Positions 32,829 through 44,081 of a stretch of DNA of 64,000 bases are shown here, piece by piece (the first letter of the stretch is position 1; the number at the start of each line of letters is the position of its first letter). This DNA is from Diplocarpon mali (taxonomy: Eukaryota; Ascomycota; Leotiomycetes; Helotiales; Drepanopezizaceae): NCBI GenBank assembly GCA_024741835.1, contig JAENRP010000236.1, positions 1 to 64,000 of the forward strand. The letters are read 5' to 3'. The notes beneath the pieces are model-generated. The model had not been told where the DNA came from. It did no database searches and was given only the letters and a program-made list of their open reading frames with translations. The position numbers were made by a program, and so were the translations under genes.

Positions 32829-34364
32829 TTTCCGATATGTTTCTTGGTTGAGAGATCATCCTGTTGGAGTTAGGTGTTGATGTCATGAACAATTCAGTAG
32901 TCGGCCTTTGGCGGATATGTATAATGGCGTCGTCAGCGAAGATTTGCGGAAAAACTATATTAGAAACCGAGATTCGTGTCGCAAATGGTGTTTCGTGCGC
33001 CAATGTTCAATGTTATTATTTTCTTCCATATCATATTGTGTGATGTGGTCATACTGCCCTTTTCCCGCACCTCATACTGACGTCAGTGATATCGTACATG
33101 TCCTCGACCCGACCCGCGCGCCTGCGAGCCGCCGGCTTAGCAATTTTTATGGTGTAGTAGAGCTTACAAGGGACACTACTGATGGCCGCTCTAAGGGTAT
33201 CGGACAGTCGCAAGGAATTTTCATTGCCGATGTGCTCAAGGTAAATGGCTGACATGTTGAGATGGGCCTTTTGTACAGGTTGGCAGTTAAGAGAGAAGTA
33301 ATATCTTACAGGAACCCCAATGCGGAAACATTCTCAGCCGAGATATGGTTCACAGTGATGGATCGAAACACCAAGGCAGTGCAAGAGGCATTCGAGCCCT
33401 TGATGCGGGCGAAGAAAAGTGACAATTGAAGGTTTTATGTTTGGGACGACACCTGCTCAAACATGGGAAGCAAAAACCCATCCTGATGAGCCCAACGAAT
33501 CGAGATGATCTGTCTGAGCTGTGCCTCATCAGAGAAACCGTAATGGGCGCAAGGTAAGGGTGCAGGAGTGTACTCTAGGTTCCTGAGGACCGCGGGAGCT
33601 TTGGCCGCATCCAAACCGAACCAGTACTACCTTATCTGCCCGTTCTCGCTGCCCTCGTTTCCTCGTTCGCTTCTCATAGATGGGTTGAAGCTCTCGTCGG
33701 CTTGTGCTTTGAAAGTAAACATTGGGATCCGGCTACCGAGTCTTGGCATGACACGGAGAGCCGATTTCCTAGAACGCCTTCCAGATTGATGATGAGTGAT
33801 AAGCGGAACAATCTAGCTTTCTCATATCTTTGTATGTGCTCCAAGGTCGGATTAGCAGTTGACTTTTTCCCTCCCAACAGTCTGAGAAGCTTGTGTTTTG
33901 GAGAAGTGCGAGTTCACACTGTCGGGCCGAATGAGGATATTTAGACATGGACGGAAAAAACGTTGCATTTGTTCCTTCTTTTACGAGGAAAGCTGCTTGA
34001 AAATCTTTGCTTTTATATTGGCTTAAGTCAACTGGTAGTCCGGCTAGGCGTCTCGCAGAAACCCAACGTGTCTCTTCTGTCTAGGATAGCAGCAATCACA
34101 AATACGTAGACCTTGAAAAGCATCTGTTATTGATCTTATATTATGCTGTATTCTATATTTTAGTCACTCGACAGCTAGCTTTAGGAGTCCTCCAACGCAC
34201 CTGTTCTGAATCTCTAACAATCATTTCAATTGATCCAGAAAACGTCTCTTTCTGACTTCTAGGAGTCACTTTAACACGCCCTCACCCTTCCAACTGCTAC
34301 AACCATGTGTGTTCCCAGGCGATCAAATATCTCAGGCGCCCCAAATTGAGTTTTTTTAAACCTC
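32829..34364. other. Gene-poor stretch with weak coding traces
   Basis: A plus-strand frame at about 33060-33250 (NFYGVVELTRDTTDGRSK, then GIGQSQGIFIADVLK) and another ending at 33429 (AEIWFTVMDRNTKAVQEAF) have coding-like composition. A donor AAG/GTAAAT at 33241 and an acceptor near 33311 do not join them in frame. A third coding-like frame lies at 33702-33944. I cannot recognise or assemble a gene; these may be remnants. Confidence 0.3.
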
Positions 34365-34820
34365 CTAGAACTTTCTCGTCAAACTATTCAAGATCTGCTG
34401 CGACGATTCCTGCCCAGCACACATGTTAAATCTCTGTGCCGACGCTTCAAACACAAAAGTAGCTTCAAAACCAGCGAGCTTGAAAGAGTTGGCCAAAGCA
34501 TCCAGGGTCTGATATGGGCAGTCTTTGGGCGAACACCAGTAAGCGAGAAATCCATTAGGGGGAGGTCTGAATAGTCCATCTTCCGTACAGAGAGCTGGTA
34601 AATAGGGGATTTTGACTGGTTGACCTCTCCTTGATCAGGAAATCGCGTGCCAATCCTCGTCAGTGTATCTCTTCTTGCCCTTTTCTGGTGTCACTGGAGC
34701 CAAAAATCCAGGCCCTGCACATGAAACACAATCAAGACTCTCTTTGAACTCGGAACATTCCTCTTTGCTCATTTCAAGATGCAGGACGTCCCTCTGATAG
34801 CACGTTCGGCGAACTCCCAT
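34365..34820 (-). pseudogene. Small Cys-containing hypothetical gene broken by one TGA
   Basis: A minus-strand frame of 152 codons starts at ATG 34820 and runs to TAG at 34365-34367, interrupted once by TGA at 34635-34637, one C-to-T step from CGA. Upstream part: KEECSEFKESLDCVSCAGPG, with four cysteines; downstream part: GFLAYWCSPKDCPYQTLDAL and FEATFVFEASAQRFNMCAG. Composition is coding-like on both sides of the stop and the frame is unchanged. No GT-AG pair nearby removes the stop. The product is unrecognised. Alternatives are stop readthrough or two separate small frames. Confidence 0.4.
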
Positions 34821-34937
34821 CGCTGGAGATGGCGCGGCACGAGAAGGGAGATATGACGTGAGTCACGCTTTCGAGCTGAGGCGTGGACTCGACCACCTCG
34901 TCGAGATCTTCCTCAGTGCGATCTCTGGTATGATGCC

Positions 34938-35141
34938 CTATTCGAGGTTGCAGCCGAATCTAGGGAAGTCGAATGGGACTTGCTGGTTTTTCGCTTGGCT
35001 ACGGACGGCTCGGACACAAAGTCCTTTAGTAAGGACTAGATCAAGGACGGCGGCGCCGGTGAACCTATTTGCGCTTGTAAGGAAGATCTCTTGCGCCGTG
35101 GTTAGGTTCTTGGGGCGAGCTTGTAGTCGAGATGTTTCTTT
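34938..35141 (-). pseudogene. N-terminal fragment of an NAD(P)-dependent extended-SDR reductase
   Basis: A 67-codon minus-strand frame between two stops contains IFLTSANRFTGAAVLDLVL followed by TKGLCVRAVRSQAK. This matches the first beta-alpha-beta unit of extended short-chain reductases (aldehyde/dihydroflavonol reductase type), where the loop is normally T-G-A-N/T-G-F-I-G. Two loop glycines are replaced by Ser and Arg, both explained by single G-to-A changes. The frame ends at TAG after the second strand and nothing downstream continues the fold. It is therefore a decayed fragment that cannot bind nucleotide normally. Confidence 0.5.
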
Positions 35142-36611
35142 CTAACAGTCGGGCAGGATCTGAAAGCACCTTGTGATGATTAGGATCAGCCATAATTCAT
35201 CGAGTGATATGCTGTAGCGAGTACGAATAAAGGATATTATAACATTGATTCTGCCACTGCACTCTAAGAATAGTGGCCTGTAAACGAATCAGAGTTCTTG
35301 CGAGTTTAGCACGCCGTGACGGGCTCATACAAGTTTGGGCGTCAGCAGCCCGAAATGCACAGGGTCACCAGCAGATGCACCAAATCTTAATCATTACTGT
35401 ACTTTCAATACCAACTAGGAATACGTGAAAATGAAACAGGTCTGTAAGCAAGGTCTCTGGGGATTCAACTGTCAAATCCCGTTGGCGCGTCAGCATCTGA
35501 CACTATTTTTGGTTTTCACATTTAACTGGCTTCTTTATTCATTCCTTTCTATCTAAAACGTCTTTGTATCTGGTCAGAAGATACCCTTACAAACAATTAA
35601 AGAGTATCCGTGAGAAATATCGGCTTTGTTATACTGGAAAGATAGTGTGTGCAATAGGCTAGTTCCCTCACGAGTCTCTCATCTGGAGCATCTCAACATC
35701 TCGAGACATTACGGATACGAGATATCCACAAGTTCCTCTGTTCCCCAATCCAACTGTGCTAAAGCCAGCCAGCTCTCTTTAATGCGCAGCCGTGTTCCAA
35801 ACTCTAGCCACTCCGAGGTGGAGTTCAACCCAAGTATTACTCCACGAGCCGAAAGACCTTAGCAGAACAGAAACAGCTGTTATCCCTGAATACATCAGCA
35901 GGCTTAAGTTGGGCGACGAGAGCTGATCAATATGTGAGACGTGGGTAGCAGCAACCTAGCCACCCTCCCTCGTCAGCCGCTTCTGATTCGGTGAGAATCC
36001 ATTTCCATAGCTGGCATTCAACCTGGGAAAGGCTGCTAGGTCGGGAGGTCGCAGCCAATATCGGGTTGATAGAGAGTAAGAGGCTGTGGCGGGGAGACGA
36101 GAGGCGACGGATCCGCGCTTTAGACCATCGGAGTAAGTAGAGGGGAGTATTGGGAGAGCTTGCCCAGCTGGGTGCCAGGCATTATTTTTTGGGGTTGTTC
36201 GTTGCCGAGCGCGCATGAGCTGATGGAAAGTGATGATATTGGTAAGATTGCTTGGTCTGCGGACGGATACTTCCGTACCCAACTCCCGGAGAGCCTGCGA
36301 ATGCTGATGCTCAAAGTTACCAGCTGCCCAGATCTTTGTTTACTTTCAACAAGCGAGTTTTCGTCGCCAAGCAAAACCTTGTCGTATGTCTCGCCGTGGA
36401 GAGAAGACCGACAGGTTGATACTCAAAAACCGACCGCTAAGAGAAATCGAGCAAATCGGTGCCGGATATTCTAGCAATCTCCGGTGAGATTCCTTGAATC
36501 GACTTCGAGGTGAAGCTGATCTCAAGGGAACCTTAGTATCAAGGACACCCCGCTCCTACCAATAGTCCAACGCAGGAAATCGGGGCCGGTCGTTGAAGTT
36601 CTCAAAGCCTC
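35142..36611. other. Gene-poor stretch, unassigned frames
   Basis: Short frames with some coding character occur on the plus strand at 35626-35862 and on the minus strand at 35956-36374, the latter in two overlapping frames. None has a recognisable domain and no splice model is convincing. Confidence 0.3.
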
Positions 36612-37315
36612 ATGACCAGCGACGAATACTGTTCAAGCATGAACAATTATGCTCAAGTACTACCCCAGTTGAGCAGTGGCTCCCACCCAATTCAACAGAA
36701 CTCGATCGAATTTCCAACGCTGCCGAAAGAAGATGGTTTCTTTCTCTCAGCCTCTAGATTAGACCAATCGCGCGACGGCAGAAGTACGAGTTATCTACTT
36801 GAGCTGGCCCATATAATCGGTAAGTCGCTTTATCAATACCATCTTCCGACACATGGCCACGGCATCCTCGATGGTGTTCCAGAGATGCACCCGCCTACAG
36901 GCGAGCATCCGGGCAGCGGCTTCTTGTTACGCGGGAGACATATGCTACAGAGGACGAGACCAGTACGGTGGCAGTTGCAAATGCAGTCAACGGGACCAAC
37001 CACCCAGGCCGTACCTTGCGAAGCATCTGTCTTGGGATACGCAGAGTCTCCGCCGGGTCCGTGTTCAGACCCAGGTCCGTCGTCGAGAGAATCGCCCCGT
37101 CGCTCGAAAGGGGAAATGCAAAGAGACGAGAAAAGCACATCTACGTGTGCGTGTGCTGCATCGCATCCGAGAATGAACCGATGGATTCTGACCGGCCTCG
37201 AAGCCTCCTCAAGCCGCACACTGCCATGCCAGCTACGGCTAGATCAGCAGTAATCGACACCAGGCAGTGGGGCGTGACAGAGCTTCCCCAGACCATCAAG
37301 CTGGAGATCGCATAG
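36612..37315 (+). CDS. Possible two-exon hypothetical protein
   Basis: An ATG at 36612 opens a frame reaching a good donor (ATCG/GTAAGT at 36820). Joining to the acceptor TGCTACAG at 36950 gives a 190-residue protein with exons 36612-36819 and 36951-37315. The first exon is Ser/Gln-rich (QLSSGSHPIQQNSIEFPTLP); the second is basic and Val/Ala/Ser-rich (STVAVANAVNGTNHPGRTLR). No domain, signal or membrane segment is recognised. The unspliced first frame stays open to 37253, so the splice choice rests only on consensus and composition. It lies among decayed fragments and may not be functional. Confidence 0.3.
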
Positions 37316-38055
37316 TCGCATGCCGAATCTAAAAGCGTGAAGCACAAGCCATAGTTGCAGGGGCAAGATCGTCTCATAACCAAGATCCTGGATCACGGTT
37401 GTGTATATGCATAGACGTCAGTATAGATATGTACATATACACATGAAGCACACGCACAGAGACGAAACCAGAACCCGGTGCCTTCTCACCACCTCAGTAA
37501 TGACCACTTCATAGAGTACAACGTCCCAACCTCGTCCAGTACCTCCATTCACCTGCTGCATCATGCCTTTCTCATTCCCAGCCCACCCTCGCAGTCCACC
37601 TCTCACGTCTCGCCAAAGCATCTCACGAATCGCAAAAGAAAGATACACTTGAGCCGCCGAGCAAATCTCTCCATTAAGCTTGGTCTACGAACGGTCTATC
37701 TACAACCTACATACCTGCCCTTCTTCAGTAGCTAGGATTCGTAACCCTCCGAAAGATCCAATGTGACCCATGTCATAATACAAGACATCAAGCATGGTAC
37801 CCTGCCCTGCTCTGCAAGCCTGCCAGGGCCGACCGGGAACAAACCCTGGGGATGCGCAAGATACGCAATGCCGGACCCGAAATGCCGCGCCGAAAACGCC
37901 CCAGGATCAGGTTCGAGACCGAAAAAAAAAAAAAAAAAAAATCCCCCCTTCCCCGTTTTGAGGCTCATGTGTGTTCCAAGATGCCGCCGCCCCTCGGGCA
38001 GATTGCCGTCGCCCCAGCTTCCCCGACCATCCGAGTCGACGCGGTCACGGAGAGA
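37316..38055. other. Intergenic with a poly(A) tract
   Basis: A run of 20 A lies at 37922-37941, followed by a C-rich run. The stretch 37800-37920 is GC-rich and has no gene. No supported coding region. Confidence 0.5.
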
Positions 38056-40200
38056 TCACGAGACCGTCTTCCCCCCACAGTCAGGAATCTCCACGCCGGG
38101 CTTGATATTGCGATTCACATCCATCAGCCCCCACTTGTCCTCCCACTCCTTGCCATCCTCGTTGAACTTGATCTTCCACGGCTCATCGAAGGACTCGAAC
38201 CAGAAGTAGTTCGTCCCGTTTTCCAGGGCCTGGCACACCCAGTTCTCCATAAAGGTATTCATCTCGGTGATACCCGCCACGCTGCCCTGGGAGCACGTCG
38301 CAGCACCTCCGCAGTTCGTCCCACCGGTAGATGGCCAGCCCGTCTCGGAGATGACGTGTTTCTTCGCATCGGCTTTGAGGACGACGTCGTTCTTCTGCCA
38401 GAAGTCCCACGTCCAGGCGGCGGCGGTGTCGGCGGTGACGCCGGCGAAGAAGGGGTGGATGTTGGCCATCACGACGTCGACGATGTCGGCTAGGCCCTGG
38501 GTCCAGTCGTCCCCGAGGTCGGAGGTGGCGAGAGGGAGGTCGATCCCCTTGGCCGTCAGGTTGCTCTTCACGCCGGAGAGCAGGTCGCCGAGTTCCGTGA
38601 GGGTCATGTCTTCCCGGAAGAGGACCTCGTTGCCGATGATCACTCCCACGAACGGGTCCCCGCCGTACTTGTCGAAGACGTCGTACATCTGGGCGAGTTG
38701 GCGGGCGTTGGTCGTCTCGTTCTTGTCTTGCCAGACGCCCATCCAGATCTTCATGGTGCTGTTCAGGCCGAGCTGGCTGATCGAGTGGATGACCAGTTCC
38801 GTCTGGTTGCAGTCCGTTCCGTAGAGGCGGATCGTGTTGGTCAGTTGCGAGATGACGGCCAGGTCTCGGGTCACGTTGTTCTGGGACGGGGGGTACGATA
38901 AGCAATCGGGGTACTGCGTGTACATGGGCGTGTAGTCGATCCCCGGGAACACCTTGTGGAGTTTCGTATTGCCCAAGAGCTTCTTGATCTCTGCCGAGTC
39001 CTTGTTGAGGTCCCCGTTGCTCGCGCTGTCCGACGAGGCCGAATCGCCCATCTCCTTCTTGGAAGCGCCGGACCCGCTCTTCTGGCTTCCCAAGATGCCT
39101 CCGGCGATCCCTCCGACGATGGCCCCCAGGACCACGAAGATCATCAGCGCCAGCATCCAGAACCTCCGGGCCTTCTTCCGGCTCGCATCGCGGGCCATCC
39201 ACGCGCTCTTCTCCTGCCCGTCCCCCAGATCAAAGTTGTTCGGTCCGGCGTACGTAGTGGTGACCGGATCGTATTGCGTGTCCCCCGGAGGCCCGGCGGC
39301 CTTCTTTCCCACCAGGCCGCCCAGAGCACCGAGGACCCCGCCTGCGGCGGCTCCGGCGGGCACCGCCCGATGGCCGCTCGAGTCGTGGCCCAGGCTGACA
39401 ATCGACCGATTCCGGCGTCCGTAGTTCAGGCCGTCATCTCCGTCGTCGTCGATGCTGCTCGGGTCGATTTCTCCCATCGACGGGTCCAGGCTCCGCGAGA
39501 ACCGCTGTTGGTAGGGGTTCGGGTTGTCGACGTAGGGCTCTCTGGTAGAGCTGTGGGGCGAACGCGAGACCACGGATCGGGCTTGCGGAGAGGCCAGCCC
39601 GGGAGGAAAGGCCGCGGCTCCCAGAGGTGTGAGGGAGGACTGGGAGAGGGACTGCGCCTGCCGCGGACCGGGTCGCATGTAGGACGATTCGTCGAAGAAG
39701 TCACTGCCGTCGGGCCCCAAGCTTGATCCTGATCCGCTCCGGCCCTCCATCGGCGGATCGGAGGAGCCCGGCGGATGGCTCGTCGGCCCCCGCCCGCTCT
39801 CTCGGGCATCGGCCTCTGCCACGCCCATCGCGATGCCGGGAAGTCCTCCGGCTACCGCCTCGCCGACGCTGCCTGTCCCCGGCGTGCTGTGGGATGGCGC
39901 GTCCGTGTATCCGAGCTCCTGTCCCCAGATGCGTCCTTCGGCGTCGCGGTGGGGAGGTGGTGCGAGGGCGGATTCCAGAGCCGCGGACTGGCCGTGGCCG
40001 TGGCCTTCGAGGAGAGGGTAATCGCTGGGTTCTCGGCTGTATCGTCTGGCGGCTCGCAGTCGATTGAAGGCGCTGTCCGGGTGTGCCGCGGGGTTGGCCG
40101 CGAAGTGTGCAAGAGCTGTGTAGCGGGGGAGGTCTGCTGGCACGGTGTCGTGGACGTCGTCAGGGTTGTGTTCGGGATCCAAGGAAGATCGCCGTTGCAT
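38056..40200 (-). CDS. Membrane-anchored GH17 glucan endo-1,3-beta-glucosidase (BtgC type)
   Basis: A cell-wall remodelling beta-1,3-glucanase. One exon of 714 residues starting MQRRSSLDPEHNPDDV; the frame is open 65 codons further upstream, but that part is Pro/Leu-rich and lacks similarity. A cytoplasmic Ser/Pro/Gly-rich region of about 345 residues precedes one membrane segment (FWMLALMIFVVLGAIVGGIA) next to basic KKARR, giving type II topology with the catalytic domain outside. The GH17 domain begins near KVFPGIDYTPMYTQYPDCLS. The acid/base Glu is in GVIIGNEVLFRE (about residue 524) and the nucleophile Glu in HVISETGWPSTGG (about 617). The domain continues through NYFWFESFDEPWK to the end PGVEIPDCGGKTVS. 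Several NxS/T sites lie in the outer domain. Typical of the filamentous-fungal BtgC group. Confidence 0.93.
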   Translation of the reverse strand: MQRRSSLDPEHNPDDVHDTVPADLPRYTALAHFAANPAAHPDSAFNRLRAARRYSREPSDYPLLEGHGHGQSAALESALAPPPHRDAEGRIWGQELGYTDAPSHSTPGTGSVGEAVAGGLPGIAMGVAEADARESGRGPTSHPPGSSDPPMEGRSGSGSSLGPDGSDFFDESSYMRPGPRQAQSLSQSSLTPLGAAAFPPGLASPQARSVVSRSPHSSTREPYVDNPNPYQQRFSRSLDPSMGEIDPSSIDDDGDDGLNYGRRNRSIVSLGHDSSGHRAVPAGAAAGGVLGALGGLVGKKAAGPPGDTQYDPVTTTYAGPNNFDLGDGQEKSAWMARDASRKKARRFWMLALMIFVVLGAIVGGIAGGILGSQKSGSGASKKEMGDSASSDSASNGDLNKDSAEIKKLLGNTKLHKVFPGIDYTPMYTQYPDCLSYPPSQNNVTRDLAVISQLTNTIRLYGTDCNQTELVIHSISQLGLNSTMKIWMGVWQDKNETTNARQLAQMYDVFDKYGGDPFVGVIIGNEVLFREDMTLTELGDLLSGVKSNLTAKGIDLPLATSDLGDDWTQGLADIVDVVMANIHPFFAGVTADTAAAWTWDFWQKNDVVLKADAKKHVISETGWPSTGGTNCGGAATCSQGSVAGITEMNTFMENWVCQALENGTNYFWFESFDEPWKIKFNEDGKEWEDKWGLMDVNRNIKPGVEIPDCGGKTVS

Positions 40201-43200
40201 GGCGAGGAGGAGAGGGAGAGGGTGAGGGAGAGGGAGAGGAGAAGTCGGGGGGGAGGCGGGCGGGAGGAGGCCGGGGCGCGGAGAGTGTGATTGCACCGCG
40301 CACGGGAGGTGGGAGTCGGCTATGGGCGTAGGTGTCTCGTCGCGAATGGTGGCGTGCTGGAACAATCTCGAGTCGTTCTCACGCGTGCCACTCACTCCAC
40401 GGCAGTGGGATCAGGCGCTTTGCGTCTGGGGGGCAAGACGTGAAGTTGTTTCGAACAGAGAGGCTGGCGGGGAAGGATGTTCATCCTGTTTGTGCTGCCG
40501 ATGTGATGGGTGCCTGGATCCCAAGGCCAGCGGGGCAGGTGGCGGGTAATAAGCTCTGCACGCAATTTCTCTCCTCTCCACCCGGGCGAGGTATCAGCGG
40601 CGGGACAACGAGGCAGAGCAGGTATGTGCAAATGTTCTCCGCGGCCCGAGTCCAAGTGCAGGCGCCGCGATGGCACGGGACCGTCGCCGCGTCCGCGGAT
40701 CCACGTACGGTGTCAGACCTGGGCGAGAGGCGAGAGGTGAGAGGCGAGAGGCGAGAGGCGTCGAAGCATCGCTGGACCGGTCAATCGAGCCATCATTCTC
40801 CATTCAATCATTCGTGCTCACGTGGTTGGCATCGGCATCGACATCTGCATCTGCAACGCCAGCCGGTCGCCAGTGTTGGGGGCTGGGGCTGGCGTTGGCG
40901 TTGGCGTTGGCCTGGTGAAGGGGACGGGGCCGGGGTGGAGCCGGGATGGAGCCGGGATAGAGCCGGGATGGAGCCGGGGCCGGGGCTGTGTACGCGGGTA
41001 TAATTGAGGGGTCGCCGGCCGGGATTCGTCAAGCGAAGGATTCCCCCCCGTACCAGAACTCGTAAACAACCTCCCCAACTCGCTCGTCCTTCATCTCTTC
41101 TGCTAGCAAGAACACGTCCGTCCCCGTCCCGGACCCTCGCGGGTTGGGCCTGGACAGCTCTCCATTCTCCATTCGAGTCGTCTCGATGCCGGCTCCGGCT
41201 CCAGCTTCACCACGAGCGGCCGGCGTGGCCATCGACCGCGACGCTGCCCGTCCGAGTCTCGCGATCGTGGTCCGCCCGGTACCTTGCAGCAACTCTGATC
41301 GAGGGACGATCGTCGTCCCACGACTCCGCTCTCTGCCCAGAGTTTCTCCCGCATCCCGGCCGTGTTGCCCCATCCACCTCGTATTGACACGTCGCTATCA
41401 GCGAGCTTCCAGTTCGGTCTCCCAATCACGTGCCCCGGTGCGGATGTCAAGAAAGTCGGAGCTCGGAGATGCGCTGCCTCTGCGCCTCCTCCTCCTCCCC
41501 CTCGCACTCTCGTCTCGGCGGCTTCCTTGCCCGCGAGTTCCTTGCTCGCGTGTGAACCGGTGCGGCAGAACTACTTAGTACACAATGAGTGGCATGCCTC
41601 GGGGGGATAGTCGCGCGTCCAGAGCACGGTGTGTGCCCAACATGCAGACATGGACAGCGATGCTTCGTATCCTGCATACTCTCTGTCCCAGCGAGCGAAT
41701 ACCCCGTGCTTTGTCCCACGCGTCTTGACGCGGCTCCGGGTCTTGACTGTTTGGAATCGTCTTGCAAACGTAGCGAGGTCCAGGGGGAAACTCCCACACC
41801 GCCTGGGTCTGCGGCAGAATCAACAGGTCGAAAGCGCAATGATTTTCAGGGTGAGAGGCGCCGCGATCTGCCGCCTTTCCTGTTCTCCGCTGCTCCCGCC
41901 GTCCAGTCCTCAGAGCCGTACTCAGTGACGCTCTACCCACGTGAGATGGCAGAGAACCATGCGATCGAAGTGCGAGTGAGATCGGCGACAAGCTGAGATA
42001 TGTTTCGTACATGCTCGGTGGGTGACAGGTATAGTGGAAATCGCCGTCGTGAGCTCGAGAAATCGCGCCTGGCCTTGAGCCCAAGCGGGTCTGGAGACCT
42101 CGACTCGGCGCTCGTCAATGTCACGTGCGCAACTTCCCAGCCTTGTATCAACGCCCCCACCCCGTCGACACAAACGTGACGCTGATCGCTAGGATGGATT
42201 CGATGGCGAAAATACTTCACTATCACCAGTGCCCACACTGCTCTGGTCAAACGCATCTCACAGCATGCGGCCAAGCGGATTCAACAGGTCCTGCGCGGGA
42301 ATGACGTCGTAAGGCCGAGATATTCGAGTCTCCTCTGATGTAGAATCGTGCCGGTGCTCCCCAGCTCGGTAGGGGGCTGGCTCGGGCGGAGTGAAGCACG
42401 GCCACCCCCTATAGTGGTGCAACTGAGTGAAGGCCCACGCGGCACATGGGAGTGCGTCGATACCGCTAACTCGGTGCGCCGACATATTCGACTGTGATGT
42501 ACCCGTACCTCAACCCGGTAGTGATATCAAACCGGTGCGTGCATCAAGAATGTTCCTATATATGTACTTCTCCACCTGGGCCTCCGCGTGCCCAGCTCCA
42601 AGTGCTGGATGCAAGCGAAGAAAGGTCTCGATTGTCTCTAGCGAGGTAAGGCTCCTCAGTAGTCAGATAATGTCGGAATACTACTCACGCTTTGCTCATG
42701 TGACGAGACACTCAATCGTGAGCTTGGCGCAGCTTGGCACGAGCCACTGTATCTACTTCTCGCTCTCGAGGGATAGCATCCAGAGCAAGCTTGACAACCA
42801 CGAATACAATCAACGTATTCGACAAGCTTCATCACTGCGCGCACGAGGACCTATTGTGGTACCAACAGATAGAGTGCCGGCGGAAGTACGCGGTGCTCAT
42901 CGATGGTGGCCATGGTCTTGATTGCAAGAGAGTCCTCGGCCGTAGCGCCTTGGCATGTCATCGTACGACAGACATATGGCTATAGGAACATCCTCCTGCA
43001 ACATGGTATGTTAGTTGCTCAGACATATTCCAACACGTGGCTGACTCAGCTAGGTGGGGATAGCTTCGCCAGCAGCTGTACCAAGCTGCCACGCAGACTC
43101 GGTGCAGGGTATTGTCTCAATCACTTGCACCATACGGCCCGATCAGTATACAGAGTCTGCACGTCTTCTCTCGCGATCCCTGACCCCCCTACTCTTCTGT

Positions 43201-44081
43201 TCCAAAGATACGCTGCTGGGTCGAACCTCATGAAGCACTCCCCCGCCAGAGGAATAGCCACTCGGGGACGGCACTCCCTTTTTTCCAATGTGCTGGGAAC
43301 CCACTAGAAAACCCACTGATCAGCTTCTCCGCTGCAAACGGGTTGCTTCCCCTCAAGAGCAGCCATTCGGAGAGATGCGAGGCCGCAAACGCCGTTGCCC
43401 TCTCTATCTTGCCATCGAAAGGACTTTCATTCTCTCTTTTCAAGTAGATGATCAGTCTAATGTGGGGAAAAACTCATCGGGGATCAAGCAGGCCTGGGCC
43501 TTGGAAGCTAGGAGCTCTCTCAGGGAAGCATCGGATTCCGAGTTAAAGACGACGTCCAAAGGTCGGGAGACAAACCAGCGCGATGTCATGATTCGACCGG
43601 TGCATTTCTCCCAGTGCGCGTCCGTTTCCCCTGGTAGTACTAAGGGGCTTGCAGCGCATGAGAAAAGTGAGCAGTTGTCTGCTCTGGACATGACCCGACT
43701 CTCAAGTGATATGTTGAAGTCTGATTCTCCAAAGCCAATCGGCCAGCACCTCGTACAGCACGGTACGAGTAGAGCACTCGGTGACAGACTCCCTCGCTGA
43801 CGGCGTAATCTCTCCTGCCAAGCGGTCAGCGAGCAAAAGCAGAACACACTTTGCAAAACCGAACCCTCTGAATGATATCACGATCGAAAGATTTGCTTGC
43901 TGGAAGAGCTGCAATGCGGGGGAGGCTGTACTGTCTTGCATCCCTTGCTTATCGGGTGGTGATCAGCGGCTTTCCGGGCCCACGGATTGCTGGAAAGAGA
44001 GAAAGGGGTATTCGTGCAGGTCATGTGCATCTGGGACCTGCTACGATTATAGCCCGATCGGCTCGCGAATATCCTCAAGTA
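40201..44081. other. Gene-poor region with short tandem repeats and weak coding traces
   Basis: About 3.9 kb. Short repeats occur at 40731-40762 (GAGAGGCGA units), 40892-40915 (GGCGTT units) and 40935-40985 (GAGCCGGGAT units). Frames as long as 223 codons at 40332-41003 follow GC-rich sequence and are not accepted. The segment 42700-42900 resembles 8985-9170. At 43228-43856 on the minus strand two overlapping coding-like frames abut at a T5C4 run (near 43463), which could be a frameshifted gene. Nothing else is supported. Confidence 0.35.

Noticed and set aside
37800..37941. Possible tRNA or retroposed RNA gene ending in poly(A)
   Set aside because: GGTTCGAGACC resembles a T loop, but no acceptor, D or anticodon stems can be formed.
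38183..39202. 339-codon minus-strand frame rich in Arg/Pro/Gly
   Set aside because: Shadow of the GH17 gene in another register; the GH17 frame contains all catalytic motifs.
40332..41003. 223-codon plus-strand frame upstream of the GH17 gene
   Set aside because: Composition follows tandem GC-rich repeats (GAGCCGGGAT, GGCGTT); no domain.
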